Both the position numbers and the translations under genes were made by a program. Below the pieces are notes generated by a model. That model worked only from the letters and a program-made list of their open reading frames with translations, made no database searches and had not been told where the DNA came from. DNA of 64,000 nt from UBA2421 sp002343075 (GTDB lineage: Bacteria > Planctomycetota > Phycisphaerae > Tepidisphaerales > Tepidisphaeraceae): NCBI GenBank assembly GCA_937982565.1, contig CALJLN010000023.1, forward strand, positions 1 through 64,000, written 5' to 3'. Every line of letters starts with the position of its first letter. Positions within the stretch are counted from its first letter, which is position 1. Below, piece after piece: positions 6,952-15,565 of the stretch.

Positions 6952-9101
6952 TCACACCCCCGTTACCTCCAGGTCCAGCTCGACCACCGCATCGACAAGG
7001 GATCCCGGACTGCTCGGGGTGGTGCAGTCCAGCACCAGTTGCTGCCCCGCCTTCACCTTGCTCGTCCCACCCACCTGCAAATCCATCAGCAGAGACCCGC
7101 TGGCCGATGCCGTGTCGGTCACGTTCAGCTTCCTCGCGGTAAACGTCGTCCCGCTGCTGTTCCAGGTCTGCGTCAGCACGTTGGGCCAGTTGCCAGTGTC
7201 GGCGAGCGGTACGCAGTTGAAGTCCGTGCAATCGCTGCGTCGCCAAACTGCGTCGGCATCGGTCAGCACCGTATCAGGCTCATCATACTGAATCCGGCAT
7301 TTGTCAAGGTGCAGCGACGACTTCGCGCTTCCGTCACCCTCCACATTCGCAAAAGGCCCTCTAATCAGCGCCCCGCGAATCGCGCAGTTGGTCTGCTGGC
7401 CCAGCCGCACCGGTCGCACCCAGTCGCCCAGCCAGCGCCACCAGCTCGGCGATGTCGCGGGCGCGTGGTTCGTGTTACCGGCCTGCAGACTCTCATAAAT
7501 CGTGCTGCCGACGCGCGTCTGCTGGCCCAGTGAATAGGTCGTGCCTGAACCATATTCGCTCGCCGGATACTCCACGCCCGTCCATGCAAACCCGTCAATC
7601 AGGATGTTCTTGGGTTCCGGCCCGCTGGTTTCGATCAGCGAGGGCTTGCCGGCTTTCATCTCCAGCCGGATGCCGGAAAGCACGAACGCCGAAGCGTTGG
7701 GCCCTCCCCCGGCAATGCTGAGAAACGTCCCGCCGGTAAAGCCATTCATCGAAGCACCAAACACGCGCAAGTCGCCGCCTTTGGCGTGGTCGATGCCGAT
7801 GTCGCAGTCGTTGAGATCGCAGTTGATGACCGTGTTGTTAACCACCTGCTGCCAGTTGGCCTTGATCCCTGCCTTGCACTGCGTAAAGCTGCAGTGCATG
7901 ATCGTGTTGTCGGCATAGTTGTGCGTTTCATCGGGCGGTGGGCGGTCGAGCTGCAGGCCGTTCTCAGCGTCAAGGAAAGTGCATTTCAAGAACAGGAATT
8001 GGCCAGAATTGAACGACGGCTCGACGATGCTTTCCTACAAAACCAGCGCGCCGGCGCGATCGCGAATCGGATCCTGGCGGCTGCAGGTCAACACCACGGG
8101 ATCGAGAGCGCTGAACGAACCTGTCTTGTAAATCTCCGTGACAGAGATTGTTCGGAGGTTAGTGCTCGCTGTCACCCCCGTCACCTTCGCAACCACTTGC
8201 ACCGCATCGCTGGTCATTCCCGTGAGCGTGACGCGCATGTCCGGGCCGGGCAGGCTGTCGAGCCAAGCGGATACGTTGAAGTTGGCGGCGTTGAGGTTGC
8301 TGACAAGAATTTGCGTCACATCGCCAGACCCATTGGTAACTATGCGCAACTGCCCGTCATCCGGATCATAAGGATCGGTGAGAATCTGGAATTTTTGCGG
8401 CGTCCCACCACTGGCGACGAAGCTGACGATGAGGTGTTCATTGTTCGTAAATGTGCCCTTGGCTTGCACCGGGGTGACGTTAATCGTACGCCACAAACCA
8501 GACCCGCTCACGCCACCAGTCACGTCAAAAATGGCGAATCGATCGAACAGTTCGCTATAGATTGAAAGTCTGCCAGTAGCAGCATTGTCGATCCTATCCA
8601 GCCAATCGGGAACTTCCACCCCAAAGAAGTTCTCAACGCTGATGTAAATCTCGGACACATTCGCGAACGTGGAAGACTTGAATCGGAGAAATCTCGCGCC
8701 CGGATCGGTGGCGGAGTTGCTGATGGAGAACTGATATTTCTGTGGGGTCGCCCCAACGAATGTCATGTTCTCGATGGAGCCAGTGTTCGAGCCTTTGATC
8801 TGCAGAAGCGTTCCGCCCGGGGGTCCATCCCAGAATAGGATCGCGCCTGTCAAGCGCTTCCCATAGTCTTTGAGGTAGTCCGGGGAACTTGCAACGTTGC
8901 CTGCACCGACAATCCGCACGCCCATTGTCTTGTCTAAGACCAGCGTCCGCGTGATCCGGAAAAACCGGGTGGTGTTTCAATCCAATCGTGATCCGGCCCA
9001 CCCGCAAGGGAAACCTTCGCGAGCGCGTCTTCAAACGCTCCCGTGTCATCAGTCGTACCGTCACCCACGGCACCACAATCGGTCTTCACATTGATTGGCA
9101 T
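6952..9101 (-). pseudogene. Broken pectate-lyase-fold (right-handed beta-helix) protein
   Basis: The start at 9101 has a strong GGAGGA site and begins MPINVKTDCGAVGDGTTDDT, the classic N-terminus of pectate-lyase-superfamily and tailspike-like proteins. The frame is lost at a run of five A (8960-8964; T on the coding strand). With one extra T it continues FFRITRTLVLDKTMGVRIVG. It then runs to 6952, except for one in-frame TAG at 8035-8037 (..GALVL-stop-ESIVEPSF..). Repairing both lesions gives 716 residues with beta-helix-like repeats (TVINCDLNDCDIGIDHAKGG). It sits between flgJ and a PEP-CTERM gene. Either a recent pseudogene, or sequencing error at one or both points. Confidence 0.75.
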
Positions 9102-9140
9102 CGACTCCTCCCAAAAGAAATATTCAACACTTTACAGGTT

Positions 9141-9728
9141 TTATGAACGTCTGCGGCCCAAAAAGAATGCGAAAGCGATCACGCCGCTTGCGGCAGTTGG
9201 TTCTGGCACAGTTCGAACGATCAACGACGTTAGATCGCCGCGCAGATTTACATTCTGCGATGGTATAAACGCTTCAAAACTCGTCCTGGTCGCCAGCTCC
9301 AGGTTAAGGGCTGTCGGTAGCGCGTCTGTCGTAAATGTGCCTGGAGGAAACACCACAAAGAGGCCGTAGGAAAAGCCGTTATTGACGCTCCACGCGCTGC
9401 TGATATCACTGAGGGAGGTGCGAATCCCACCAAACCCCCCGAGCCCTCCTGTGAAAACTAGCGGGGTTGTGGACGTCGGTGCGGGTGCAGTCCAAGTCAA
9501 ATAATCATATTCTCCACTCGTTGGGGACGGCTCGGTATCTGGAAACGTAGGATCAAACCGCACGACTGTCACAAACGAATCGCCGGGAGAGTAGATCGTC
9601 CCGGATGTTTGCGTGTAAACCCCGGTGAACTCAAACTCAATCGGGAGCGCCGCGTTCGCGCGTGGTGCAGCGACTAGGCTCAACACCACCGCGAACAACC
9701 CAGCCAAAACAGCTTTTGAGAACAACAT
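9141..9728 (-). CDS. PEP-CTERM secreted protein
   Basis: A 195-residue exported protein. It has an N-terminal signal peptide (LFAVVLSLVAAPRANA, cleavage about residue 27) and ends in the PEP-CTERM sorting signal: VPEPTAASG, a hydrophobic stretch, then GRRRS. Such proteins are processed by an exosortase and usually end up outside the cell or in the matrix. The middle part is beta-rich and has no recognised domain. It lies 39 bp upstream of the broken beta-helix gene, on the same strand, within the flagellar cluster. Confidence 0.85.
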   Translation of the reverse strand: MLFSKAVLAGLFAVVLSLVAAPRANAALPIEFEFTGVYTQTSGTIYSPGDSFVTVVRFDPTFPDTEPSPTSGEYDYLTWTAPAPTSTTPLVFTGGLGGFGGIRTSLSDISSAWSVNNGFSYGLFVVFPPGTFTTDALPTALNLELATRTSFEAFIPSQNVNLRGDLTSLIVRTVPEPTAASGVIAFAFFLGRRRS

Positions 9729-10158
9729 GGCTCACCTCACAACAAAAAGGATTGGCCCCTTTGAAAACGCACCCGCAATTTAGAGCGAAACGCAGCCCTG
9801 AAACCCGCTGCTAGACAGGACGCTAACGCGCCGTTTCACCAAGTCAAGAAAAATCTAAAAACAAATCCGCGTACGTCGCCAGCCGCGCGCAACTGGCCTC
9901 GACTTAGCCGAGCGTCTCCCCGTTTCCGTGGCATTCCGGCAAAGCCGGGGACATGCATTCTGGCAACGTATAATAAACAAGATTCCAGACCCCTTCCCCG
10001 CTCTAAAAACGGAATCAACGACTGTAAGCGGGGAACTCTATCCTCTTTGAACTGCAGGGTACGGGGGGGGGGGGGCAAGGAAAAAATGAAGAAACGTTTC
10101 TGGAGTCTGGCTCGGCGATTGCCGCTGGGAGCAACTCACCTGGGTACGCGCGGCCGCG
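9729..10158. other. Intergenic stretch downstream of flgI
   Basis: About 430 bp with no convincing gene. It contains a short inverted repeat (CCGGC-AAA-GCCGG near 9947-9959) and a run of 13 G at 10063-10075. Base composition is lower in GC than in the flanking flagellar genes. It should include the promoter of the PEP-CTERM gene, but I see no clear consensus. Confidence 0.5.
10063..10075. repeat. Poly-G tract, 13 G
   Basis: Thirteen consecutive G on the plus strand, directly downstream of the flgI stop (83 bp). Tracts of this length change size easily during replication, and the length may also be uncertain in the assembly. Confidence 0.9.
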
Positions 10159-11226
10159 CTACGTTCCTTCTGTAATCAGCTTTGCGTGGAGCTTGCCCAT
10201 TTTGTGAAGCTCTTTGACGATCGAAATCCGATCCTCCGCGGGGACTTTCAGTTGGTCGAGGGCGTTGACCAGGTCATTGAGTTTTGCGCCGCCTGCACCG
10301 GTGGGGTCGAGCGCGATGATCTCTTTATTGAGCACCATCGGCCGCTGCGGGGTTGGAACCGGGGTCGGCAGGACGGTGCTGATGGTAAGGCCCTTGTGAC
10401 TGATGACGACGGGGCTGATTTCCACATCGCCGCTGACGATCATGGTGCCGGTGCGATCATTGATGGTGACGCGCGCCTCACTTGGCAGAATCGGCACGGG
10501 AAGCCGCTGCACCCGGCTGATGAAGCTGTCGGGTCGGCTTAGCTCGATTGAAGGAATGACAACGACGATATTCTTAGGATCAACCGCGGTGGCGATGATT
10601 TCGCCGGAGGTGCTCTCGGCATCATTGATGATCTTGGCGATGGTGCTCGCCGTGGTCCAGGATGCTGAGGGATCTTCGACAATCAGGGTAATCCGGCCGT
10701 TATCGATGTATTTGGCGGGCAGATCGGTTTCCATCACTGCCCCGCCGACGACGCGACCGACCGTTGGCGTGGCAGGGTCTTCGATGACGACAGCCCCCTC
10801 CGCCAGCGCGAAGATGCCGCTGCCCGGCACCGGGCCGGTGAGCGGCGTAACAAACAGACGTCCCCCGCGCAGGCTGTTGGCGGCGCCGATGCTGGTGATG
10901 AAGATATCGAGCTTATCGCCGTCGCGCACGCCGTTGCTCGGCACGGTCGCGGTGATGCTCACCAATGCGACGTTGTTTACATTTTCCAGTTCGCGAACGG
11001 TTGCGGGGTTGGCAAACTTTCCAAGCATGGTGGCAAGCGGTTTGATGGCGGGCTGAAAGTCGCCCCCATCGCCGGTGCCGCGCAAGCCATAAACCAGCCC
11101 CAGCCCGGTGAGGATGTTTGACCGTTGCCCGCCGATGCGGGTGATGTCAGCGATCTTTACAGCCAGCGCGGCCGGGGCCGCCACCAGTACAACGACTGCC
11201 GCAAGAATGATTGTTCGACACCACAT
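10159..11226 (-). CDS. flgI: Flagellar P-ring protein FlgI
   Basis: A 355-residue periplasmic protein of the P-ring around the flagellar rod. It has a signal peptide (IILAAVVVLVAAPAALA) followed by VKIADITRIGGQRSNILTG and GLVYGLRGTGDGGDF, the conserved start of mature FlgI. The rest follows the family, including RVVGGAVMETDLPA and VNALDQLKVPAEDRISIVKEL. The ATG at 11226 is preferred over GTG 11235 and ATG 11232 because AGAGG lies eight bases before it. It follows flgH with a 59-bp gap. Confidence 0.95.
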   Translation of the reverse strand: MWCRTIILAAVVVLVAAPAALAVKIADITRIGGQRSNILTGLGLVYGLRGTGDGGDFQPAIKPLATMLGKFANPATVRELENVNNVALVSITATVPSNGVRDGDKLDIFITSIGAANSLRGGRLFVTPLTGPVPGSGIFALAEGAVVIEDPATPTVGRVVGGAVMETDLPAKYIDNGRITLIVEDPSASWTTASTIAKIINDAESTSGEIIATAVDPKNIVVVIPSIELSRPDSFISRVQRLPVPILPSEARVTINDRTGTMIVSGDVEISPVVISHKGLTISTVLPTPVPTPQRPMVLNKEIIALDPTGAGGAKLNDLVNALDQLKVPAEDRISIVKELHKMGKLHAKLITEGT

Positions 11227-11285
11227 GATCATCACCTCTTACCGACGAAAACAGTCAGACGTTGTTTCACAGACTCAGGCGAGCG

Positions 11286-12044
11286 CTAGAACGGGTTTAG
11301 CCAGTCAAGGAACTTGTGAACGCCGCTGCGCTTGATGGAATCATTGACCGGCCCTCGGGCGGTCTTAGCCAGGTCGAGATCGAACAGTTGTGTACTGAGG
11401 ATGCTGTTGTCGGCGGTGACATCCTGGGCGCGACAAATCCCGCTCAGGATGAAATATTGCTCTTCCTCGTCGGTCTTGATGCGTTTGCGGGCCTGCACGA
11501 CGAGGGTGCCATTGGGCTTGACATCGATGACTTCCGCCTGGATCCGGGCGATAAAGCTGTCTCTGCGGTCGAGTTTGCCATCGCCCTGGAAACTTCGCTC
11601 GCCGGCGGCGGCGATCGAAGGCGGGACCGGGCCAATCCCGCCGCCTTCGACGGCGAAATTGCCGAGATTGAGCTTGATGAACTCGGTGATGCGGGCATCG
11701 AACTCGGCCTCGCGGCTGAAGTCGGCCTTTGCGTCGGTCTTGGAATTGCTTTCTTCACGAATGATGATGGTGATCAGGTCATGTTTGGCGATGGTGCGCG
11801 GCTCGGGAGGAGCGACGTGGAAGAAACTCACCGTTTCCAGAGAATCGCGTAACTCTGGGGCCATCGTGGCAACCTGGGCGCGCAACAGCGAGCCGCCATT
11901 GGCACGCATCTGCTCCGCGGGGGAGGTTTGTGCGTCGGCGCGCGCCGGCGGCACTTGCCGCTTGTCGGCCGACTGACCCTGCGCCCACGGCACCAGCGCG
12001 CCGGTTGCGATCAATGCCATGACTGTGATTCTGCGATGCAACAC
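11286..12044 (-). CDS. flgH: Flagellar L-ring protein FlgH
   Basis: A 252-residue outer-membrane ring protein. Family signatures are SFFHVAPPEPRTIAKHDLITIIIREES, DGKLDRRDSFIARIQAEVIDVKPNGTLVV and the C-terminal NPF. The N-terminus is a signal peptide (VMALIATGALVPWAQGQ) with no cysteine, so the lipobox that anchors FlgH in enterobacteria is missing. The stop is two bases from the flgA end, and gene order flgA-flgH-flgI is that of many flagellar operons. Confidence 0.93.
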   Translation of the reverse strand: MLHRRITVMALIATGALVPWAQGQSADKRQVPPARADAQTSPAEQMRANGGSLLRAQVATMAPELRDSLETVSFFHVAPPEPRTIAKHDLITIIIREESNSKTDAKADFSREAEFDARITEFIKLNLGNFAVEGGGIGPVPPSIAAAGERSFQGDGKLDRRDSFIARIQAEVIDVKPNGTLVVQARKRIKTDEEEQYFILSGICRAQDVTADNSILSTQLFDLDLAKTARGPVNDSIKRSGVHKFLDWLNPF

Positions 12045-12046
12045 GG

Positions 12047-13354
12047 TTATTCCTGTGGTTGAATGCTCGATAGTTCAGTCGCCCCGCCGACGACTGCGGT
12101 CTGCGGGCCTGTAATGACGACCTCAAAGATGTCCTTCGTCGTCTCGTTTTTCACCCGGATGGTCTGGCCATACGACCCGCCTTCCATGGCGCGGGCGACG
12201 GTTTTCACCTGGATGTTCCCCTGCGACAGCGTGATGGTGATGAACTGCCCCGGACGCACCAGCGGCACGGGATCGATCAGCCTCGCTGTGACCAGCGTTC
12301 CAACCTTGATATCGCGCGATGCCTGCTGCCCGACTGCCTGTTCCTTGGCCATCATCGGGTCGCTGCTGAGCTTATCGGCAAGCGTCCGACGTTCGACCAC
12401 ATCGTCTTCACGAATAACCTGCTTAAAACCCAGCGGCTTGACGGTAATGAGTTGTGTCTGCCACGCCCGTGCGGTTGCGACAATCGATGCCTTCTGCACC
12501 GAATCGCCGCTCATAATCTTGATGTTCCAAACGACTTCACCCAGATCGCGGACGCGCAGCGGGCTTACGTCGAACGTAAACTGCGGCCGGGCGAGCGAGA
12601 GGAGCTTGTCGTCGCTGTCCTTGAAGTTCAACTGCACCTGGTCGCGCGTGAGCTTGAGGCGGGCACACAAGTCGCTGATGAGAATGCTGCGAAGGCTGGC
12701 AGTGGCTTCGTCGTCGGCGAGCGGGGCATCGACGCGGGCGGTGACGGCGATATTGGCATCGGTGGCGATGCGCTGAAGGGAGACTTTGTTTTCCTCGGGA
12801 ACGCCCGGCTCCGTATCGCGGGGCGTTCTTTGTGGGTTTGATGCGGCCCTTGCATTGATCCATTCATCGAGGGCCTGGCTTTCGTCGAACTGAACGTCGC
12901 TGCGGTTGACGATGCATTTCGTGCTGCCTGTGAAATGAATGCTGGCAAGGTTCACGCCGGCATCTCGGAGCGTTGCCTTGACTTCATCCATCGAAATGCT
13001 GTGAAACGGTGCCGCAGGGCCAATGGTGGCCAGGGTGAGGTCGGCGACGGGCGCGAAGGTTGCGGCATCGGCATCGGACCACCGGGCGATCTGCCGGAGC
13101 TGCACCTCGGCACCGATGACGGTGGCCTCCGATCGAAGGTCGATGCGCGCCGGCCGGGTGCTTGCCGGTGGTACAAACCGCTCGACGGTTTCGTTCTGCA
13201 CCATCGCGGCGCTGAGGGTTGGGGGCGGTATCTCTGCGCCGTAACCCCATTGCTGGACAAGGGTTTGCGTTGCCCACGCAAGAATGGCGGTGGCGACCAC
13301 GATCCGCGCGGTCTGCCGCCGGGTGAGCGGGCGTCTTGGGTTTGGGTTGAACAT
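12047..13354 (-). CDS. flgA: Flagellar P-ring assembly chaperone FlgA
   Basis: A 435-residue protein, much longer than the enterobacterial FlgA (about 220). The C-terminal third has the SAF and FlgA-type domains: LGFKQVIREDDVVERRTL, ASRDIKVGTLVTARLIDP, LVRPGQFITITLSQGNIQVK, RVKNETTKDIFEVVITGP. A transmembrane or signal segment (IVVATAILAWATQTLVQQW) lies near residue 20. The start at 13354 has GGAGGT nine bases upstream; an in-frame ATG at 13405 would add a stretch without a ribosome-binding site. It assists P-ring polymerisation in the periplasm. Confidence 0.88.
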   Translation of the reverse strand: MFNPNPRRPLTRRQTARIVVATAILAWATQTLVQQWGYGAEIPPPTLSAAMVQNETVERFVPPASTRPARIDLRSEATVIGAEVQLRQIARWSDADAATFAPVADLTLATIGPAAPFHSISMDEVKATLRDAGVNLASIHFTGSTKCIVNRSDVQFDESQALDEWINARAASNPQRTPRDTEPGVPEENKVSLQRIATDANIAVTARVDAPLADDEATASLRSILISDLCARLKLTRDQVQLNFKDSDDKLLSLARPQFTFDVSPLRVRDLGEVVWNIKIMSGDSVQKASIVATARAWQTQLITVKPLGFKQVIREDDVVERRTLADKLSSDPMMAKEQAVGQQASRDIKVGTLVTARLIDPVPLVRPGQFITITLSQGNIQVKTVARAMEGGSYGQTIRVKNETTKDIFEVVITGPQTAVVGGATELSSIQPQE

Positions 13355-13454
13355 CGTCCTGCGACCTCCATGTCGCGCGGCGGTGGGTCGTATGCGTTCT
13401 CCCACCGCTGTCTCGTTCCTGCTCGCCGACCTGCACCGCCGGCCCGCACTTGTC

Positions 13455-14270
13455 CTAGAACCGCCTGAGGTTGCCGATGGTCTGCAGCGCCTTGTCTGCC
13501 GACTCGATTGATTGACTATTCAGCTCGAACGCCCGCTGGGTTTTGATGAGTGAAACAAGTTCCTTCACCGGATCGACATTACTGCCTTCGAGGAACGTGG
13601 AGAGGGTCTTGCCCGCGCCATCTTCTCCCGGCGTCGATTCGATGGGCGCGCCGGAGCTGTCGGTGCGTGTGTAGATGCTCCCGCCGAGGATGTTGAGGCC
13701 CTGGGGGTTTACAAATGTATGTACCTTCAGGGTGCCTGCCACGGTCGGAGTCACTGCTCCGGGGGCAACATAGGAAACTGTTCCGTCTTCAGCGATGTTG
13801 ATTCGATCACTTGGGACGCCTGCGGGAATGTTGACAGGCGGTTCGACGCGATAGCCGTCGCCGATGCCCAGCACCAGATCACCATCTTTGTTGACGAAGA
13901 AATTGCCGTTGCGTGTAAAACCAAACCCATCGGCAATGGTGTCGGGAAGCTTCACCATAAAGAAGCCCCCGCCAGAGATTGCAAGATCCAGCACGCGCCC
14001 CGTGCTTTCGAGAGGCCCGCCTTCGGTATCAAGCTGCGTGTTGCTGACCCGCACGCCAAGCCCGATGAATGTGCCTGCAGGTGAGACTTCACCGGCTGCA
14101 TTTTGCGCCCCGGGTTGTTTCACCGAGAGATACATTAGATCTTCGAAGTTGACCCTGCTGCGCTTAAACGCATTGGTTTCGGCGTTGGCAAGATTGTTTG
14201 CCACGACGTCGATTTTGGTTGACAGGGCGCGAAGCCCGGTCGCTGCGGAATTGAGTGCTTGTATGGCCAT
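13455..14270 (-). CDS. flgG: Flagellar distal rod protein FlgG
   Basis: A 271-residue rod protein. The N-terminal motif is ALNSAATGLRALSTKIDVVANNLANAETNAFKRSR, the body includes LDLAISGGGFFMV and FTRNGNFFVNKDGDLVLG, and the C-terminus is DPVKELVSLIKTQRAFELNSQSIESADKALQTIGNL. Length and all three regions match FlgG. It lies between flgF and flgA; the 94-bp gap after flgF contains a GATGAA-rich inverted repeat. Confidence 0.95.
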   Translation of the reverse strand: MAIQALNSAATGLRALSTKIDVVANNLANAETNAFKRSRVNFEDLMYLSVKQPGAQNAAGEVSPAGTFIGLGVRVSNTQLDTEGGPLESTGRVLDLAISGGGFFMVKLPDTIADGFGFTRNGNFFVNKDGDLVLGIGDGYRVEPPVNIPAGVPSDRINIAEDGTVSYVAPGAVTPTVAGTLKVHTFVNPQGLNILGGSIYTRTDSSGAPIESTPGEDGAGKTLSTFLEGSNVDPVKELVSLIKTQRAFELNSQSIESADKALQTIGNLRRF

Positions 14271-14364
14271 ATGCAGCCGAGGACGAAACGTGCGGGATGC
14301 GTGGCGAGGTGCTGCGGTTCAGCCGCCTCATTCATCCGTCAGTGTTCATCCTTCATCCTTTCAT

Positions 14365-15129
14365 TTACCCGATCTTGCCTACGTCATTCACCAGCCGGCC
14401 AAGGGTCTGATCCTGGTATCGAATCATGTTGGCATTGGCTTCCAATTGCCTTTGTGCCTCCATTAGCTGAGTCAGCTCGATCGCCGGATCGACATTCGCC
14501 AGCTCGACATAACCGCTTTGCACACTTGGGTTTATGACGCGAGCAATCGCCGCCTCATCGACCGCCATCAAGGTTCCCCCGGCTGGGACGAGTTGCCTCT
14601 GGTCGGGGACATCAAAAACGCCGATCTGCGCGATAAACTCGCCGTTTTTGGTAATCGTTCCGTCATCTCCGACGGCGATCTGCTTCAGTTCGTTAACATC
14701 GATCCGGATGGGCCGCTGGCGCACATCCAGGACCTTGCGGCCAGTGCCATCGCTCATCACCAACTCGCCACGGGCACCGAGGGTGAAGTTTCCATTGCGA
14801 GTCAGCCTCAGTCGGTCGCCGTCTCGTACGGCGAAGTAGCCTTTGCCTGTGATGGCCAGACTAAGAGGCGAGTCATAGCTTTCGAGCGCGCCCTGAGAGT
14901 GATCGACCTGCGTCGGGGAGAGAAAAATCCCCCCGCCGATGGCATCGAGGGCTGGGTTGCTTAGGTCAAATCGGCCACTCTCGCGCGATTCGGGTGCCCG
15001 CTGGCGCACCATGGACAGTGCCCGCTTGAAACCGGTGGTTTCGGCGTTGGCGAGATTGTTGGCGATGACGTCCTGCCGGTGCGAATTGGCCATGACACCT
15101 GCCGCCGAGAGATACATGCCGTAGATCAT
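14365..15129 (-). CDS. flgF: Flagellar proximal rod protein FlgF
   Basis: A 254-residue rod protein of the FlgF/FlgG family: MYLSAAGVMANSHRQDVIANNLANAETTGFKRA at the start, LSLAITGKGYFAV in the middle, DPAIELTQLMEAQRQLEANANMIRYQDQTLGRLVNDVGKI at the end. I call it FlgF because it precedes FlgG and has the shorter body. Its ATG shares a base with the stop of the small gene upstream, so translation is probably coupled. Confidence 0.88.
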   Translation of the reverse strand: MIYGMYLSAAGVMANSHRQDVIANNLANAETTGFKRALSMVRQRAPESRESGRFDLSNPALDAIGGGIFLSPTQVDHSQGALESYDSPLSLAITGKGYFAVRDGDRLRLTRNGNFTLGARGELVMSDGTGRKVLDVRQRPIRIDVNELKQIAVGDDGTITKNGEFIAQIGVFDVPDQRQLVPAGGTLMAVDEAAIARVINPSVQSGYVELANVDPAIELTQLMEAQRQLEANANMIRYQDQTLGRLVNDVGKIG

Positions 15130-15446
15130 CAGTCGGCTCCCTCGCGGAAAGAGGCATCGTTATCGTCCGGCGACTCTTCAGCGTCCGGCCCGATAGCCAC
15201 GGCGAGCCAGCCATCAGAATCCATGCCCGTGTCGTCGTAATCGGCCTGCGTGAAGGCTGAAACCGGGTAACACAGATCGTCAAACCGCCCGCGGAGGAGA
15301 GAACGCGCTTCTGCGTCAGGGTGGAGACGATGATTCGCCTGTTCATCGGCAGCAACGGCGGCGAGGTGCTCGCGGGTCGCCATCCACGCCGACAAAATGA
15401 TCCGCTCGCCAAGGCTTAGCTCATCCCAGTTCTTGTTCATGCGCAT
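15129..15446 (-). CDS. Small acidic protein heading the flagellar operon
   Basis: A 105-residue, Asp/Glu-rich protein (MNKNWDELSLGERIILSAWM; C-terminal PDAEESPDDNDASFREGAD). No known family, signal peptide or membrane helix. It overlaps flgF by one base and is the first gene after the sigma-54-type promoter at 15474-15488; GGAG lies nine bases before its ATG. Position suggests a role in flagellar assembly or its control, but the sequence does not show which. Confidence 0.65.
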   Translation of the reverse strand: MRMNKNWDELSLGERIILSAWMATREHLAAVAADEQANHRLHPDAEARSLLRGRFDDLCYPVSAFTQADYDDTGMDSDGWLAVAIGPDAEESPDDNDASFREGAD

Positions 15447-15473
15447 TGTCGGAGGCTCCGTTCACCCGCTTAT

Positions 15474-15488
15474 ACAAGCGGCGTGCCA
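15474..15488 (-). promoter_or_regulatory. Sigma-54 (RpoN) type promoter of the flgF operon
   Basis: Minus-strand sequence TGGCACGCCGCTTGT matches TGGCAC-N5-TTGC in all but the last base. The predicted transcription start is near 15462, giving a 16-nt leader that contains the ribosome-binding site of the first gene. A second, perfect copy stands before flgJ. Confidence 0.6.
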
Positions 15489-15565
15489 GAGTGGACTTGC
15501 ACATTTTTGCGATGAAAATCGCTGATTCACCCGCCGGAGCGCGCGACGTCGCGCAATTTTTGCTG

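Noticed and set aside
9836..10078. Open frame of about 80 codons on the minus strand in the intergenic region
   Set aside because: Begins across the G13 tract, low-complexity N-terminus and no ribosome-binding site.
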